This document shows positions 13,201-27,700 of a stretch of 64,000 nucleotides of DNA, piece after piece. The notes below the pieces were generated by a model. The model was not told the origin of the DNA. It worked only from the letters and a program-made list of their open reading frames with translations, and searched no databases. Source of the DNA: Dipteris shenzhenensis (Eukaryota > Polypodiophyta > Polypodiopsida > Gleicheniales); the NCBI GenBank assembly GCA_047967505.1, contig CM106538.1. The stretch is one strand, 5' to 3'. The stretch's first letter is position 1; the number at the start of each line of letters is the position of its first letter. Both the position numbers and the translations under genes were made by a program.

Positions 13201-14918
13201 GGTCAACCTTGGCAAGACCAAGGTCATGATCTTGAACACCTCTCGAGCAAACATGCAACGGAAGTAGGTTACTTTTACTTTCGGTGGGTCACCAATTGAG
13301 ATCGTATCCTCATACACTTACTTTGGGGTCATCTTCTCCGGCTCGATCTTCACGATGAGACTAGCGATGCAGGCCAGACTGAGCAGGGGATACGCCTCAC
13401 TAGCTTGGCTAGAGAGACAATGCTTTCACTCCCACTTCCAGGACCCTCGGACCAAGGCTCTTCTCTTCAACTCCTTGGTCCGACCAGCCGGTATGTATGG
13501 CAGCCCTTGTTGGGGGCCTGACATGACAGAGATAGAGTGGACATGGGTGGAGCGCCTGCAGATCCTCATGCTCTTACAGATGATCCGAGGTAAACCCGTC
13601 TGTACCACATCACATCATTCAGGCCGAGTTTGGCGCTTCTCCACTCCAGCTAGATACAGCCTTTCAGACCATCACATATCTACACCGGATTAGATCATAT
13701 GGGGACTGCACATCAGGGAGACAGAGGTTGCCATGGTTGGCTCTCGATTCCTCCATGAGGTTGGCAGTAGAGGGAGACGAGCGATGCTAGTATGCACGGA
13801 CTCATAGATGGTTTGTGAGACTAGGGTTCCACATCGATAGGATACCTCCTTTTCAATACAGTTTAGATGCCCCTCCGTTACTCCCACCCACCATCCCGAT
13901 TGGGCCACACACCAACCAGGTCATTCGAGAGGATCTCCTGCAGCTACACACCTTTAGGACCTGGTTGGAGCCGAGGGAGCTCCCAATGAAGCTGAGTTTC
14001 TACAGAGATTACTGTCTTCGTATTTCGGAGGAGGGATTCATCACACCACCGGGGTACACTGAGCTTCATATGCCTCACTCACTACGGATCTCCATCGGAC
14101 AGTTTCGGGTATCATCACACCGCCTCCGCATAGAGAGCGGCAGAGCAGAGGGGATTCCTAGGGAGCATCGCTTATGCATATTGTGCGACTGTCAAGAGAT
14201 TGAGTCGGACGAGCATTTTATTTTCAGGTGCCCAGTGTACTACGAGATCCGAGGTCGCTACCACTGCCTCTTCAGAGACGGCTTCAGGCTCTTTTCCAGA
14301 TTCCTCGCCTACCCAAATCAGAGATGCCTCGCAGACTTCATTCACGAGGGGGTCCGACACAGAGAGTACTTACTCAGGCGACGAGGCTTGGCCACATCAT
14401 CAGACACCTCTCAGAGCAAGATTATAGAGTTCTTCCCATCGAGTGACATTGATCGTCCAGTCTCTAGCCGCAGACGTGACAAAGACCCCGACCTGACGAT
14501 CGCAACACGTCACACGAGACATCGAGGGGAGACACATATCACTCTGGGGGACCTCCCGTCTCATTGTTTAGACCCGAGATATGTCTCATGGGAGTCACAA
14601 TGGCTCTGGTCTTGTGTCGAGCCTCGTCCAGGAGACGGAGACGCACGGCACACCTTGACGAGCGCCAGCATCCCATCACTGGCTATGCACCAGCCAAGGC
14701 GACATGACATACGGTGGATTCCACTCCGCTCCGCTCCAGTCCTTTTCTTTTCATTGTTACATCCAGATGTATTTGATTATGTATGATCAGACTTAGGAAT
14801 CAGCACGGGTGATGATGCTCGTTTCAGTAGCTCCACCCTTACTGTGATTTGTATCAAGTTTTCTTTCAGTCTCATAGACCCATCGGTCTTCCAAAGACTC
14901 TAATAAAATTTCTCTCTT

Positions 14919-14968
<50 letters not shown>

Positions 14969-17900
14969 GCACACACACACAACAAGAGCACAGAAGTGAT
15001 GGGATGACCCGAGTGCTAGTTGAGAGGTAGGAAGGAAAATGGGCTGTATATCGAGATGATAAGGTTATCATCCGAGAAAGGATAGAAAAAGCTGGAGGAG
15101 ATACAAATAGTTTATGACAGTGTTGGGCCTCTGAGATAGAGACATAGGGCAGATTGTATACGGTTGTATGGAACTATAATGGTACTCTCTGGTCCAATCC
15201 TGGCGGCTTTTCAAAGACATATACAAATAGAAACATCATTTTCTCATTTTGTACACCGAGACACACGAGAGCCCAAAGAGAGGGGACACATATATCACGT
15301 GCGAGATGAGAGTGCCGAAAGCACATTCTATTGAGGTCCAACCTATCATAGCTTTCCTCAGAGGAGACCGACAGAGACGAGGGGTCACACTGGACATAGC
15401 CCAAAGAGTTCAGAGATCGAGGAGACAGCACCCCCCGCCAAAGCGCAAGACAGCTCGACAGACGCAGATACGAGATATTTTCATAGCTCACCAGAGACCC
15501 ACTGTGCCGGGCTTCGGTTTCTAAGTCCAAACTCCGAGATCAACTTGATTGAGCTTGTGTTTGACTGGTTCTGATTATGGTTATGATTTTGCTAACATAG
15601 ACTAGTACTCAGCAAGGGCGCCCTAGCGCGCCCTTTGCTCCAGCCCACTGAGGCTTGTATGAGTCTACTATTTTTGCGCACTTTGTCCCATAAGCCCGCG
15701 AGGCCTCCCGCAGACGTTAATACATATCTCTCTCTCTCTCTCTCTCTCTGGTTACACACACACACATGTGTGTATTTAAGAGAGAGGTTGGCCGAATCCG
15801 TACTACAGTGGGGATGTTTGAGGAGGTGAGTAGCACCATTAGTGTGAAGCAAGGGTGCCCCTTATTTCTTATCCTATTTAAGCTCTACCTAAATGAGTTG
15901 ATTTTATGATACCATAGGAAGCCAAGGTCCAGCACTGATGCTGAGCTTCACAGGAAGCTCTTTGGGGGCTAACCAAGCCCCGAATGTGTGTAGCTATAAG
16001 GGATCCTCCCGGATAACCTGCCCGTGGTAGTGAGCAGAACAAGGAGTCGAGGGAGGGAGCACGGATACAGGAAGGTAGAAGGCAGGGGGAGGAAGCAGGG
16101 AGATGGGGAGCAAGGAGTCAACGAGGGAGGGAGCAGGGAGGCGGGAGAGTGGACAAGCAGGTGGCAGCAATAGGAGCTCCCGGTGGAAGATGAAGACAGT
16201 CAGGAAGGCTAGTACTTAGTATCCAACAAAGGCACCCCGCCCATAAAGATCTAAACACTATGAAGTATAGTTGAATTTTGATGAATGCCATGCAAGGTAT
16301 GCCAAACACATAAAGGAAAAAAACAGGGGTGAAAGGTTATGGCTTTTATCTTAGAAGAGAAAGGGAGAGAACCATGCTCAATCCATGTGCCAAAGGAGAT
16401 CCCCCACCACAAGGCAGCCTTTCCAGCCGTTTTCTTGCCATTGCAATTGATCTGGAAGGCGGTAACAGCACCTCTGCTGCATCACCTCGGAAAGGAATTA
16501 TTGCAACCTGTCAAAAAAACCCAAATATCTGAAGGCTTTAATAAAGAGTTTCACATGAAGCATTAACATCTGGAGGCAAAAACAAATCCCAGCTAATAAA
16601 GAGGTCCTAATAATGGTAATTTATGCTGCCAATTGCATAAAACATCTACAAATCCACTGTTAAGTAGAACGCTCCTGAAAATCAAGCATATGGCATTCTA
16701 GCACTAACAATATTATGTTGACTCCTCATTACATCAGACAATTATCACAAGAACAGAAGGCCGGTCAGAATCTACTTCCTTTACAAACATGCTCTTCTGG
16801 ATTAGAAAGCAACACAGGAGAATACCTGATCTCTACTTGTGTAACTCTCTGCAAGAAGCTGCATAGCAGCCCCCTTGGCATTTTTCATGCGATTCAATGC
16901 CATACTTCCACTAGCATCTACCACAAATATCACCTGCAATCCACCTGCACTCTCAGAAAATCACAGACTACACTAGCATTCATACATTACAGAAGTTACA
17001 TGCAACTTTCCAGCATTCACACAGGCCAAGCCTTAGGAAGCCAGTAATACTACCAGTGCACCAGCTTTTCGTGCCATCCTTTTGGCTCTCATGTCTGATT
17101 GCTCCACATACACTTTTCTAGTTTCTCCTTTCTCTGCTGCTCTCTGCCTCCTCAGCTTTTGGTAAGGGGCTGCAGCTCTCATCGTTGCATCAACTGCTAA
17201 TCTCCTCACAGGGCCCTGATTCATAAGAAAAAATAGCAGATCAATGAAATGACAATAGTTGTCACGATCTGTGACGTATTCCTTTCTCTATTTCTAGACT
17301 TATGGATGGTTTGATGAATGGACACGTGTGGAAGGGTATGCCCTTTTGACGGGACACTTCCTATGAGGCACAACCCTTGCCCTTTCGACGGGACACTTCC
17401 TATGAGGCACAACCCTTCACAAGAGACATCCTATTGAAGAGACATTTCTATAGTAATGTACCCTCTCATCAAGGGTCACACCCTTCACAAGGGGTACACA
17501 CCTCTTCATGCACATACACTTTGGAGTACACACCTTTTCATGTGTGACTCTTCACTCTCTATATAAGAGAGGGCCAATTGTATGGATGACACTACATCTA
17601 CCCTACAGACATTCAAGCAATACAATTATTCCTTGTTCTCTGCTATCTCAGTCTCCTTTCTGTTCCTTAGCACATTTTTAAATATAGTAAATCTAGGATT
17701 TCTTACAATAGTACAGATTAGCATACAACATGCAAGCTAACTACTCTTTGGTTCAAAGTTTTCCTGCCAGTTGCAACCAAAATCAGCACAAAGATTATAG
17801 CATTCAAGCAACTAAGCCAAGGCAGTAGTTGAAAGTACTGTAATTTTTTGACAAACATTTGACTGCAGAAAACTCAGAACCTGCACTAACTGCATAATGT

Positions 17901-18744
17901 TACTTTAGTCAAACAATTGAGTTATGCCACATAATATCATACTAACAATTGTACCTTTGGAAGCATGGGTTTAATATACCGGCCTCTATCTTCAGAAAAA
18001 ATAACATTTTTAGCACGCCCTGCTTTTCCCCTTCGCCTCTGAGCTTGTTGAGCAAAGAAAAGGAGTTGTGGATCCACCATCCCTCCCTCAGCATCAAAAA
18101 TGAACTCTTCTGGTATTTGCTCATCTTGTTGCTCATCTTGTTCCTCATCTTCGTTCTCCTGAACAGCTCAAGTAATTAGGTTCTCATAATTCAATGTGAA
18201 ATCATATTTTGAAAAACCCACAATGTTGGAAGCTGCCTTACATCCTCCTTGTCCTCTTCCTCTTCCTTGTCATTCTGGTCCTGACTCTGAGGTGGAGGAG
18301 GTGGAGGGGGCTGGCTTTGTTGCTGTTCTGGAGGTGTGTCTTGTAAAATAGATCGCGGTAATATAACAAGCTCCACCTGTAAAGCACCCCAATAGATGCG
18401 ACTTGAACATTTACAGGTATCTTCGATAATGGCAAACATTTAAAGGAAAGAGTTCAGGTTAAACGTAAACACAATGAAAGCCTGTCATTCAAACAGATAT
18501 TTGCAAACTGTTACAAAGTCTGCCTAGCTCCTTTTAGATCTAGATACACTCAAAAATATATACAGGGGTCCAGTTCATCTTTGATCCCACCAGTATAGCA
18601 TTGATTGGACAAACTTACAGCCTTTTTAAGATCATCGACACCAACTTTTTCACGACCCTCTAGTGCTGCCAAAGCTTTTGCAACTCTTACAGAATATAGT
18701 TCAGCCCTGTGACCCTGGTCACAAGAAGAAAGAGATACTGCCCA

Positions 18745-18789
<45 letters not shown>

Positions 18790-21700
18790 TCTCTCTCTGT
18801 GGTGTTAACACAATCATAATCATCATTGAAGATGCAGATCACATACAGAAGACACATATAAGGAATTCAAAATGACAAATTTCGTTTTTCTTACCTTGCT
18901 AGAGCCCATTGTGCTCAACGGTTGTCAAGCACAAGGGCCAGCATTGGCAATAGAAACATGGTAACGAATTTGGTCCAAAAAAGATTCATTGGTGATGAAA
19001 TCAGGAATTGAAGCACAAAGTCCATACCAATGCTGTTGGCAGAAGTAGGCAAGCTTGCTCTAGAAGGTAAAGCCCTTAGTCAAATTTTCAGTACATTGGG
19101 AAAGTGAAAAGATGAGGTTAACACGCTACCCAAAAAAGAGGTGACGGGTAAAGAGTGGTACAAGAAAAGATCCGCAAAGTTAAAAAATGGATATAGATGC
19201 CTAAGTGATGCTTATAAAAGATCTTATATGAGAAAAATGGCCGACCAATCTTTTGTGAACCAAAGAGAAATGGCGTTCTAAAGAAAAGAGATTGCTTTAT
19301 ACTCACTTGGGGGGGGGATTCTACCTTCAAGCGGAATCTCAATGCATGAAAGGGAAAAATACGAGGTGAACACACTACCCAAAAAAGAGGTGACAGGGGA
19401 AAGAGAATGGTACAAGAAAATATCAAAATCATTGGCGAAGTTGAAAAATGGATATAGAGGCGACAAGGGAAAGAGAATGGTACAAGAAAATATCAAATCA
19501 TTGGCGAGGTTGAAACATGTGCTTTGGCATCACGACCATCCCACTAAATCTGCTCCTGTGTAGGAGGCAAAGTATCTGCATAGAAGATGCAGCTGCTCCA
19601 GAAGTAGCAATAGACCCATCACCAGATGAGCCTGAAGTAGTACCTGTAGTACCAGAGGCAGGAGCTGTAGCACTAGAAGCTGCATTACGTGTAGCCCTGA
19701 CCTCAGCGCCTGAAACAATGTTCCACAAATTCTTGGCAACTAATACATGCCCCATCATGTATGCCCACATGGGGTAATTTGTGCCATCAAGCTTGTCCTC
19801 TAAACCAAGCATCCCAAAAAGGTAATCTTTGATGCCAGCCATTGATGCAAGTAGAAAACAAGTACCACAAAGGCAAAAGAGAAGAGGTCCAACTCTCAAT
19901 TGCAAGTACTAGTGACTGCACAAGTCTCAAGGCTTTCAACTGCAAAAATTTCTTGCCGTCCCAAATAAAGATGCTGACTGGACAGTGAGCATTCAGCTCA
20001 AGGAAGGTGAAGACCTTGATGAAAAGTGTACAGCAGATGTAAATCAGACTTTTATCGGTTGCAGATGGCCTGTAATAGCTGGAACCACCTTTGGGGAGGG
20101 AAGAGAAACAAATGCCCCTTCAATATGAAGTGAGAGTGGCACAAGAAAAGAGGGAAAATGCCAAGATATGGCTGGAAAGTGAAGATACAGCAGTAAGAGG
20201 TAGGAGCAGCACCCAGGAGAGAGATTCCAGCAGCTCGAGGTGAAAGAGAGGCTGAAAACAAGCTGGAAATGGCTGTCCAGATTTTGACTTGCAGCTGAAG
20301 GGCTTCCAATGAGTGCAGCAGTCCCCAATGCCAAAGTTGGTGGCCTTAAATGCTCCAAAGTGCAGCATCAGGGCCCAAACTCCAAGGTTGGTGGATATAG
20401 ATGCCCTGAAATGCTGTAGCAGGCCCCCAGGCTCAAAGTCGGTGCTGTAGGTGCCTTGAAATGCAAAAGCAGGTCCCCAAATGCCTAAGTCAGCTGCTGT
20501 AGGTGTTCAAGCAGATGCCAAATGCCAAGGTCGGCTGCAGTAGATGCTCCGAAATGCAGCTGCAGGCTGCAAATGCCAGAACCGACCTCACCAAAAGCTC
20601 CAAAATGCAGCGAAATTCCCACGTGCGAAAGGCGGCTGCAATGGATGGTTTCTGACAGCTCCGAACCAGCTTGTCAAGGCTGTCAGGAGCCAAAAAACCA
20701 GCAGCAGATGGGTTCTGAGAAGTAGCCAATGTAGGAGCAGCCCCAGGGAATGATTTTCCACTGGTGGAAAGGCTGGAAACTGCCTCGGGTAGCAGCAACT
20801 AGGGCTGGATCCTTACCAGCAAGGGTATGCTCCGAATAGCAGAAGAACAGTTCTCCAAACAGCACCAGGGTGCTGGAAATGGTTGAGGGGTGGATCCCTT
20901 ACCTACTCTGATACCACTGTAGGAAGAAGTGCACACAGGAAGCAAGGAGATGGAAGCTCAATGTCAAAGAGTACTTGCTGTAAATGCTGTAAAACTGAAT
21001 GGAGGCTCAAGAGAGAGCCAACATAACAAAACCCTAGGGATAAGTGCCCTAACTGGACTAAGTGTCCTAACTATCCTAAGTGGTACATGTAATAACTGTA
21101 CCAACTGATCTAACTGACTGTAACTAGGCCTATAAGGCACATACCAAGGAATGAGTGGCACCTATGGATAGCCCATAGAATGGCCTACAGGCTAGTGCCT
21201 CATAGTAGAGAGGTTGGACATTGACTGAGCGTTGGATATAATTGCTCCATTCTAGATCCTCCTTAGTGCTTAATCTATAAGGCTCCATAGGCGGAACATG
21301 TTCAAGCCAAGTGCTAGGCAAGCTTAGGCACATTACTAGGAAGTACAGGGCCAGACGTGTGATACAAAATGGTGACACGTGGCAGATCTGGCATGCATTG
21401 GCCACATGGAAGTCGAGCCAGCTATGTGGCAAGAGGACAGCCCATCGTCATGTAGATGGTTTGGCTCTGCCACTTGCTATCTTGGCTATGTGGCACACCA
21501 TATAAGGTCGCCTCTGGATCTACATGCCAATCAGGTCATTGTATAAGAAGGGGCTGCAAGCCGAGAGCTTGTCGGCATGTAGCTGGATTGGCTGTCGCGT
21601 GCTAGGTTGGCTATGTGGTACACCATCTAGGGTCAGCTATGGATCTCTACATGCAAATCAGGCCATAGGAAGAAGGGGCTACAATGCCCTCCTATGCTAA

Positions 21701-24700
21701 TCTATTCCTATTTGCTCAACGAGGATGAGACTTGGTGGCTACTAACCTTCAATAGGAGAACATGCCTTGAAGAGCATTGCTTCTATGCTCTACATTTGAG
21801 TATGTTTAAGGATGACGCAGCATCTTCTAGTACAAGAGATCTACCTTGTTCATCTGTCATTGGCCTTCAAAACAATGTGGACATTCCCCCCACCAAAAAA
21901 AAAACCAAAAAAGCATGGGGAGTATCTCTGAAGAAAGCAGCCTCAGTTTTGTAAAGAACCAATGCTATCTTCTCATTGGCCTACTCTCCTGATTGTCTCT
22001 GCGTACTCTGCCCTTCATGAAATATTTTCATGCTATTGACAGTTTACATATACATATTTTGTCCACATGCCCTCTTTAGTAAGGTCAAAAGTCCACAAAA
22101 GAAGTAACGGGCAGCTGAGAACTCTAGTCTTGGAAGATACATATTTGAACAAGTTACAGAATGAACCTGACAGCCACCCCGAATAGCCTCTGTAACAAGA
22201 TATTTAATTTGCTCCCTGCTGATTTGAACATCTTTCAACCATTCTCGAGCAAGTAGGACCTGCCCCACCACAGTTTTCAATCAGCACGTTAAACACAGCA
22301 ACATGCGTAAACAATGACAGCCATGTATCCCTTGAAACAAAATACAATTACAGAATACCAAAGGGCACAACAAAACACTGAAAAGAGTATAGAGTATGCC
22401 TAGATTGGCATTAATATGCAACAAATTCCCTGGAAACATTACTGGAGGGTAAGGATTATTTATGATTGGCTTCCAAAGAATAGATGAGTAACTTTTGACT
22501 AAAGATTATATCTCTAAAATTAGCGGTGTGTCCCCTATTTTATTCAAACTACTCTCCTAGGAGAGCTTAAACCTCAGAGATGGTCAACAGATCCATGTCC
22601 CAGACATCTTGATACACAACCATCTAAAAAAGTAAGAGTTGCTTTGATCGTGCATATCTTTACAGACACAAAAGTAACCCTGAAAGTTGTAAAGACGGAC
22701 ACTTTACCCAATTCAAAAGCCAAGCTGGCCATATAGCAAAATGATTGCAAATATAGAAGAACACACTAATGGCTACATTGAGATCCAACCAACCCGTACA
22801 CAAGGACGAAGCATTGAATGACAGAATCCAAACATTGATAAGCATCACGTAGGGGGTGGCAAATGCACCAAGTACAGGACTGTTGATATGAGAGAATAAA
22901 TCCCAAATGTAGCACTATCATGTGTTCAAACAGACTGAGACATCAGATTTCATTCAACCTAGACATACAATCCACCTACACCACTCTCGAACCTACTTCA
23001 GATCTCGTATATCCTGTTGAAATGCACATTGAGAAAAGTACAAACCCACTGGATTGATACAGTAGACTGACCTGCATAAAACTCTGCACATTTACATCAT
23101 ATGTCACAACTCACAAGTTGCCTAATTAGAAGAGCCTCCCAAGACCAATTCCTTTCCCACTGTTAGAAGGAGAAGAAAAGGTTGAATAGTACAGGTTTCA
23201 CACCACACTTTACCTTCAAAGATTATACATATCCAATCTTACAAATTGAGAAATCTTTGCTAAAGTAAAGGTGAGAAGAAGAACATAGAGAGAGAGAGAG
23301 AGAGAGAGAGACACACACACACACACACACACTTTTTTTTTTTTTTGTGAAACTAAGAAAATTATATTATGAAACATCCATTTTACAACAGGGCAATGCT
23401 CAAGAAAAGAGCCAATGCCCTATCCATCAGAAACAGTAAAAGAAAAGCTGAATGCAAGAAACATCCAAATCTTCCTCATGCAAGGCATCATATAAGGACT
23501 GCCACAATGAGGCCCGGAAGAACTCATAAGGGTGCTGAAGGGGTGAATTCAGATATGCATGATTTCGCTGTAGCCAGAGGGTCCATAAGGCCCAGTATCT
23601 AGTCCAATGGAAGAAAAGAGAATACTGTGACAAAGAAGCTGATAATCTGCCAAACATCTAGAAAAACCTCGAGAACCTGTGTGCAGGAAATCTCAGAGAT
23701 AAAAAATAGGAGATCTTGTCCAGAAGGTCTCTGGAATATGAACAAAACCACAATAAGTGCTGAATACTCTCAAGAGTATGATGACATCTTGGATAAAGAG
23801 GAGAGGCAATCCTTCTTTGAGCTAATTTCACTCCCACTGGAAAAATCCCAACAATACATCTCCAGAGAAAGAGTCGCTGCTTCAAAGGCATTTTCAACTT
23901 CCATATCAATTTCAATTTTCCTTTCCACCAAGTTAAAGACTTATTCAGATGCAAAGGAGAATTTGCGTGATGAGCAATCCATGGAGGAGGTACTATCAAT
24001 CGATAAGCCTGTATGGAAGTCAATAGATGCAAAGGATGAGAGAATAATCCTGGAGTTGAGGACTGAAGATGCCAATCTTGAAGTCTTTCTCTTACTTCCA
24101 AGAGTTGGAATCGGAACCAAAGGGAGTAAGAGATCTGCAATAGCTTTCCATATGGGTCTATGATGCATCCCAAGATTGTAGTGTTGGCATGCTGCCAGAA
24201 AAGAGAGAATATGCCCCTGAGTATCTACCACATCATCAATGAACCGGATGCCCAACTTTGGACTTGTACTTGGTCTTGTACACCCACTTGGTTCCGATTA
24301 CCTTGTGTTTTGGTGGTCGATCCAAAAGGTCCCAAGTGTTGTTCTTCATTATGGAGCCATACTCCGACTGCATAGCCTCCATCCACCAATCATCGCCCTG
24401 TGCCTCTTCAAGACACTTGGGTTCATGAGCACGGATCACTTCTCTCATCAAAGAATAGTTGACCAAGTGTTCCTGTGCCCTTCTTTGCTCCTCTAATCTC
24501 TTGGACCAGCGGTGTTCGGATGGTTCCTCCTCAATGGCTCGAGGTTCTTTGCCGTCTAAAAGCTGCTTTACCCACTTCGGGAATGGTCATTTCCGTTGTT
24601 GTTCTGCATTTCTTCCAATCCTGAATCAAGGAAGTAGAAAATGGACAACCAGGGATTTTACCTTAAAACTTGCCAAGTACTACTTCCGATGGATCAACTA

Positions 24701-27700
24701 GCCAATGTCCATAAGCATTTGTGCGCATCTCGCCACATAAAAATGCCAACATGATAGACCAAGGCTGCTCTTGCTGAAAAAAAGTCTTGAGCATAGTGAT
24801 CTTTCTTGCCAACACATGAAATTTAATGTTTATAATATTCAAACCATCATGCATTCTTGGAGAGCAAAGCAGGTCCATTTTGAGCAACCTTAAAGCTTTG
24901 TTATGGAGCTTAGTTTTCCTAAAACACACACACACACAGATCATATTAATGTCTGTTGGGGCCAAACAGAACTTGATCCAACTAGATGTCCACTGTCCGG
25001 GCGAGGTTAGTAATTAGCTGATCTCTGTGCTCTAGGAGCGGTGCAAAATAAATGCCCAAATGAGGTGTTGAACTTGGCTAGGAGACATTGCAGACAAAGT
25101 ACATTCTTAAAGCAGCTCTCTGAAATCAACCCTTATTGTGTGTACCTCCAGCATACAAGTGCCAGGTGTTCTTCCATTTCAGGCATATTTAGACCACATA
25201 GGGTGCAAGTTCTCTTAGTTACTTCAAGGCCCATCCATCTCTCGCATTCTATATATATATACCTTTGTAAGACTAGAATAAGTCCAATCATACAAATTTA
25301 GATTTTTTGTTATTCTAAAGACAAAAAATCTACACAGAAAATAAAAATCTACCAAAAATCTACCTTGCATTCTATCCTCAAAGTATGTGATCTAGTTCTC
25401 ATAAGGATGACTGGCCATCTCACATGTTGTGGTGTCCTGATATGCATTTGGGCTTTGGGTTTGCATGTGGGGTATGAACTTCAATACTCAGGATTTATAG
25501 ATCTATGTCTGATGTCGTCTACCTGTTATAAAGACCCTCAAAAAGTGCATAAAGGAAGGATCACATAGGGGGATCACATAGGGTGCAAGTTCTATTAGTT
25601 ACTTCAATGCCCATCCATCCCTCACATTCTATCCTTAAAGTATGTGATCTAGTCCTAATAAGGATGATTGGCCATCTCACACGGATAAGCATTTGGGCTT
25701 TGGGTTTGCATGTGGGGTATATATATATTTTTTTTCAAAAAAGAGACTTCTATTAAGAAAGAAAGAAACCCGCTAGAGCAAGCTCTGTGCGGAAATACAC
25801 CATGCTAAGCATGTAATTAAAAACACCTCAGAGGAATGAGATAGGAAGAAACCAAGGCTGAGGCTGAAAATGCCATCTCAACCCTGAAGAAGTCTCACCA
25901 AAGAAGGGAGAGTCTCTCCAATCTCTGAGAAAAGTAACTCTCCTGGAGGAGGCTGCTCGAGATGATCCCTGCATGGTCACCCAAATGGCCATCAGAATGT
26001 GTATCGTATCTGTCCAAATACTGGCCAAGATCTGAGAGTGAACTGAGAACCCTCCAAAGCCTCAGTGCATCTGGCTCTCCAAATGTGCCATGCTGCAATG
26101 CTAGCTAGGATCTCCCATGCAGAGTCGACTGAGGAGTGAGCAGCCCTGAAAAGAGTGGCCGGAACATCCTCTAGACAGCACGACTCCACAAGGTGTCGTC
26201 GGATGTGGAGCCCAAGAAGAATCAAGTCTCTCAAAAAATACATGGGGCCCTGAAAGAGTAAGCCAAGCCACTGATCCCCAGGTCATATAGAAAGGTAGGC
26301 GAACAAAAGTGCTGAAAAGTCTTGCAATCCCCTTCCATATGATTCTCGCCTATCTGCAATCCCAAAGGCAGTGCTGTATTGTCTCCAAAGCAGAAAGGCA
26401 GCGAGGGCAAGAAGGGTCAGCTCCGAACCTGGATCTCCAATGGTTTACTACTATCCCACCATGAATAGAAAGCCAAAAGAAGAGAGTGATTTGTCTATTC
26501 CGGTGGGATTTCCAAAGTCTCTGCCAAAAAAAATTTTGCAAGTCAGTAGGAATCTGAAAGTTCTCCCAATGATGAGGTCTGGTGGGCCTCCAACCCCTAC
26601 AGCTGAGCTGGAATTTCCTGGCATTACTGACCGTGTAACAAAAGAAGGGGATGCCCTTCTCTCGGTGCCCTTCATCTATCCATTCCCATTCCCCAGGGTC
26701 CCACTACAAAAACTTAATTGGGACACCTCCATAGAGCCACAGCCTCCATGAGCCAAGGGCGAGGAGAAGCGGGTCAGGATCCAAGTACCACTGTGTAAGA
26801 GAGCCATGCTCCATGAAGCCCACTATCCTGACTGGCTGAAACGGTACCTCCAACAAGATATCCTCTGTGAATCTGGACAGCCTACCCCCCGAAGAAACAT
26901 AAAAACTAAGGCATCCTCATGTGAGTCAAGAAAAGCAATCACCTGTAAAAAAACTCCCAATCTGGAAAATGCCCCCATCCAGGTGGAGCAAGTAATAGGC
27001 ATGTCATCTATGTCCACCCAATCCAAGGGCAAGGCTGCATCAATCTGTTGGACTCTCCCTGCACTCCCTCTGAGATTAAGAACCATCTGGGCCAGTCGGT
27101 CTGCAAGAAGCTTCCTGAAGGCTTTCCATGCTCCCACTATAGATGCAGGGCCCCTCTCCCATCTTGGCCACTGCATGTAAGGAGCAAAGGCTTGGCAGGC
27201 GGGGACTTGGGCAGTCTGTAAAGACCCTTACAATTAGTCAATGGCCTACCAAGGGCCACACATGGCTCAGCAGGTTCAGCTTAGGGCCAGCCATTAAGGC
27301 AGCCTTTAAAGGCCACCAAGCACTACATACAGGGCCCCAATAAGGGAAAACCCAGTCCTGGTTGGCTCGGTCAGCGATGTAACCAACCAGAGGCAGCTGG
27401 TGAGTCCTTCCTACCAACCGTTGAGGATAGAGTGCAGACCATTTCAGCCCTTCCTCCGTTAAGAAAGGAGGAAGAAGATGATACACATTTGTCTATCTAG
27501 AAAGCATAAGATGTTATACCAGATTGTCTTCCCAGGCCTCTCTTTCAATAACTTGCAGGCCTGTGTGCACTAATGGGTAATTAGCCGCTTCCTTGTCTTG
27601 CAACACCTACACATCTACTATCTACAAAAGTATTTCTGCCCTCGACTACTGTACTCTGTCTAATTATTAAAGCCATAAACCACCTGCATCTCAGCTGCTT

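Noticed and set aside
23627-24163. 178-codon plus-strand frame
   Set aside because: Shadow of the L1-like zf-RVT region, which reads convincingly on the minus strand.
25249-25260. Short AT run as promoter TATA box
   Set aside because: It is part of the inserted small repeat and not near any gene start.
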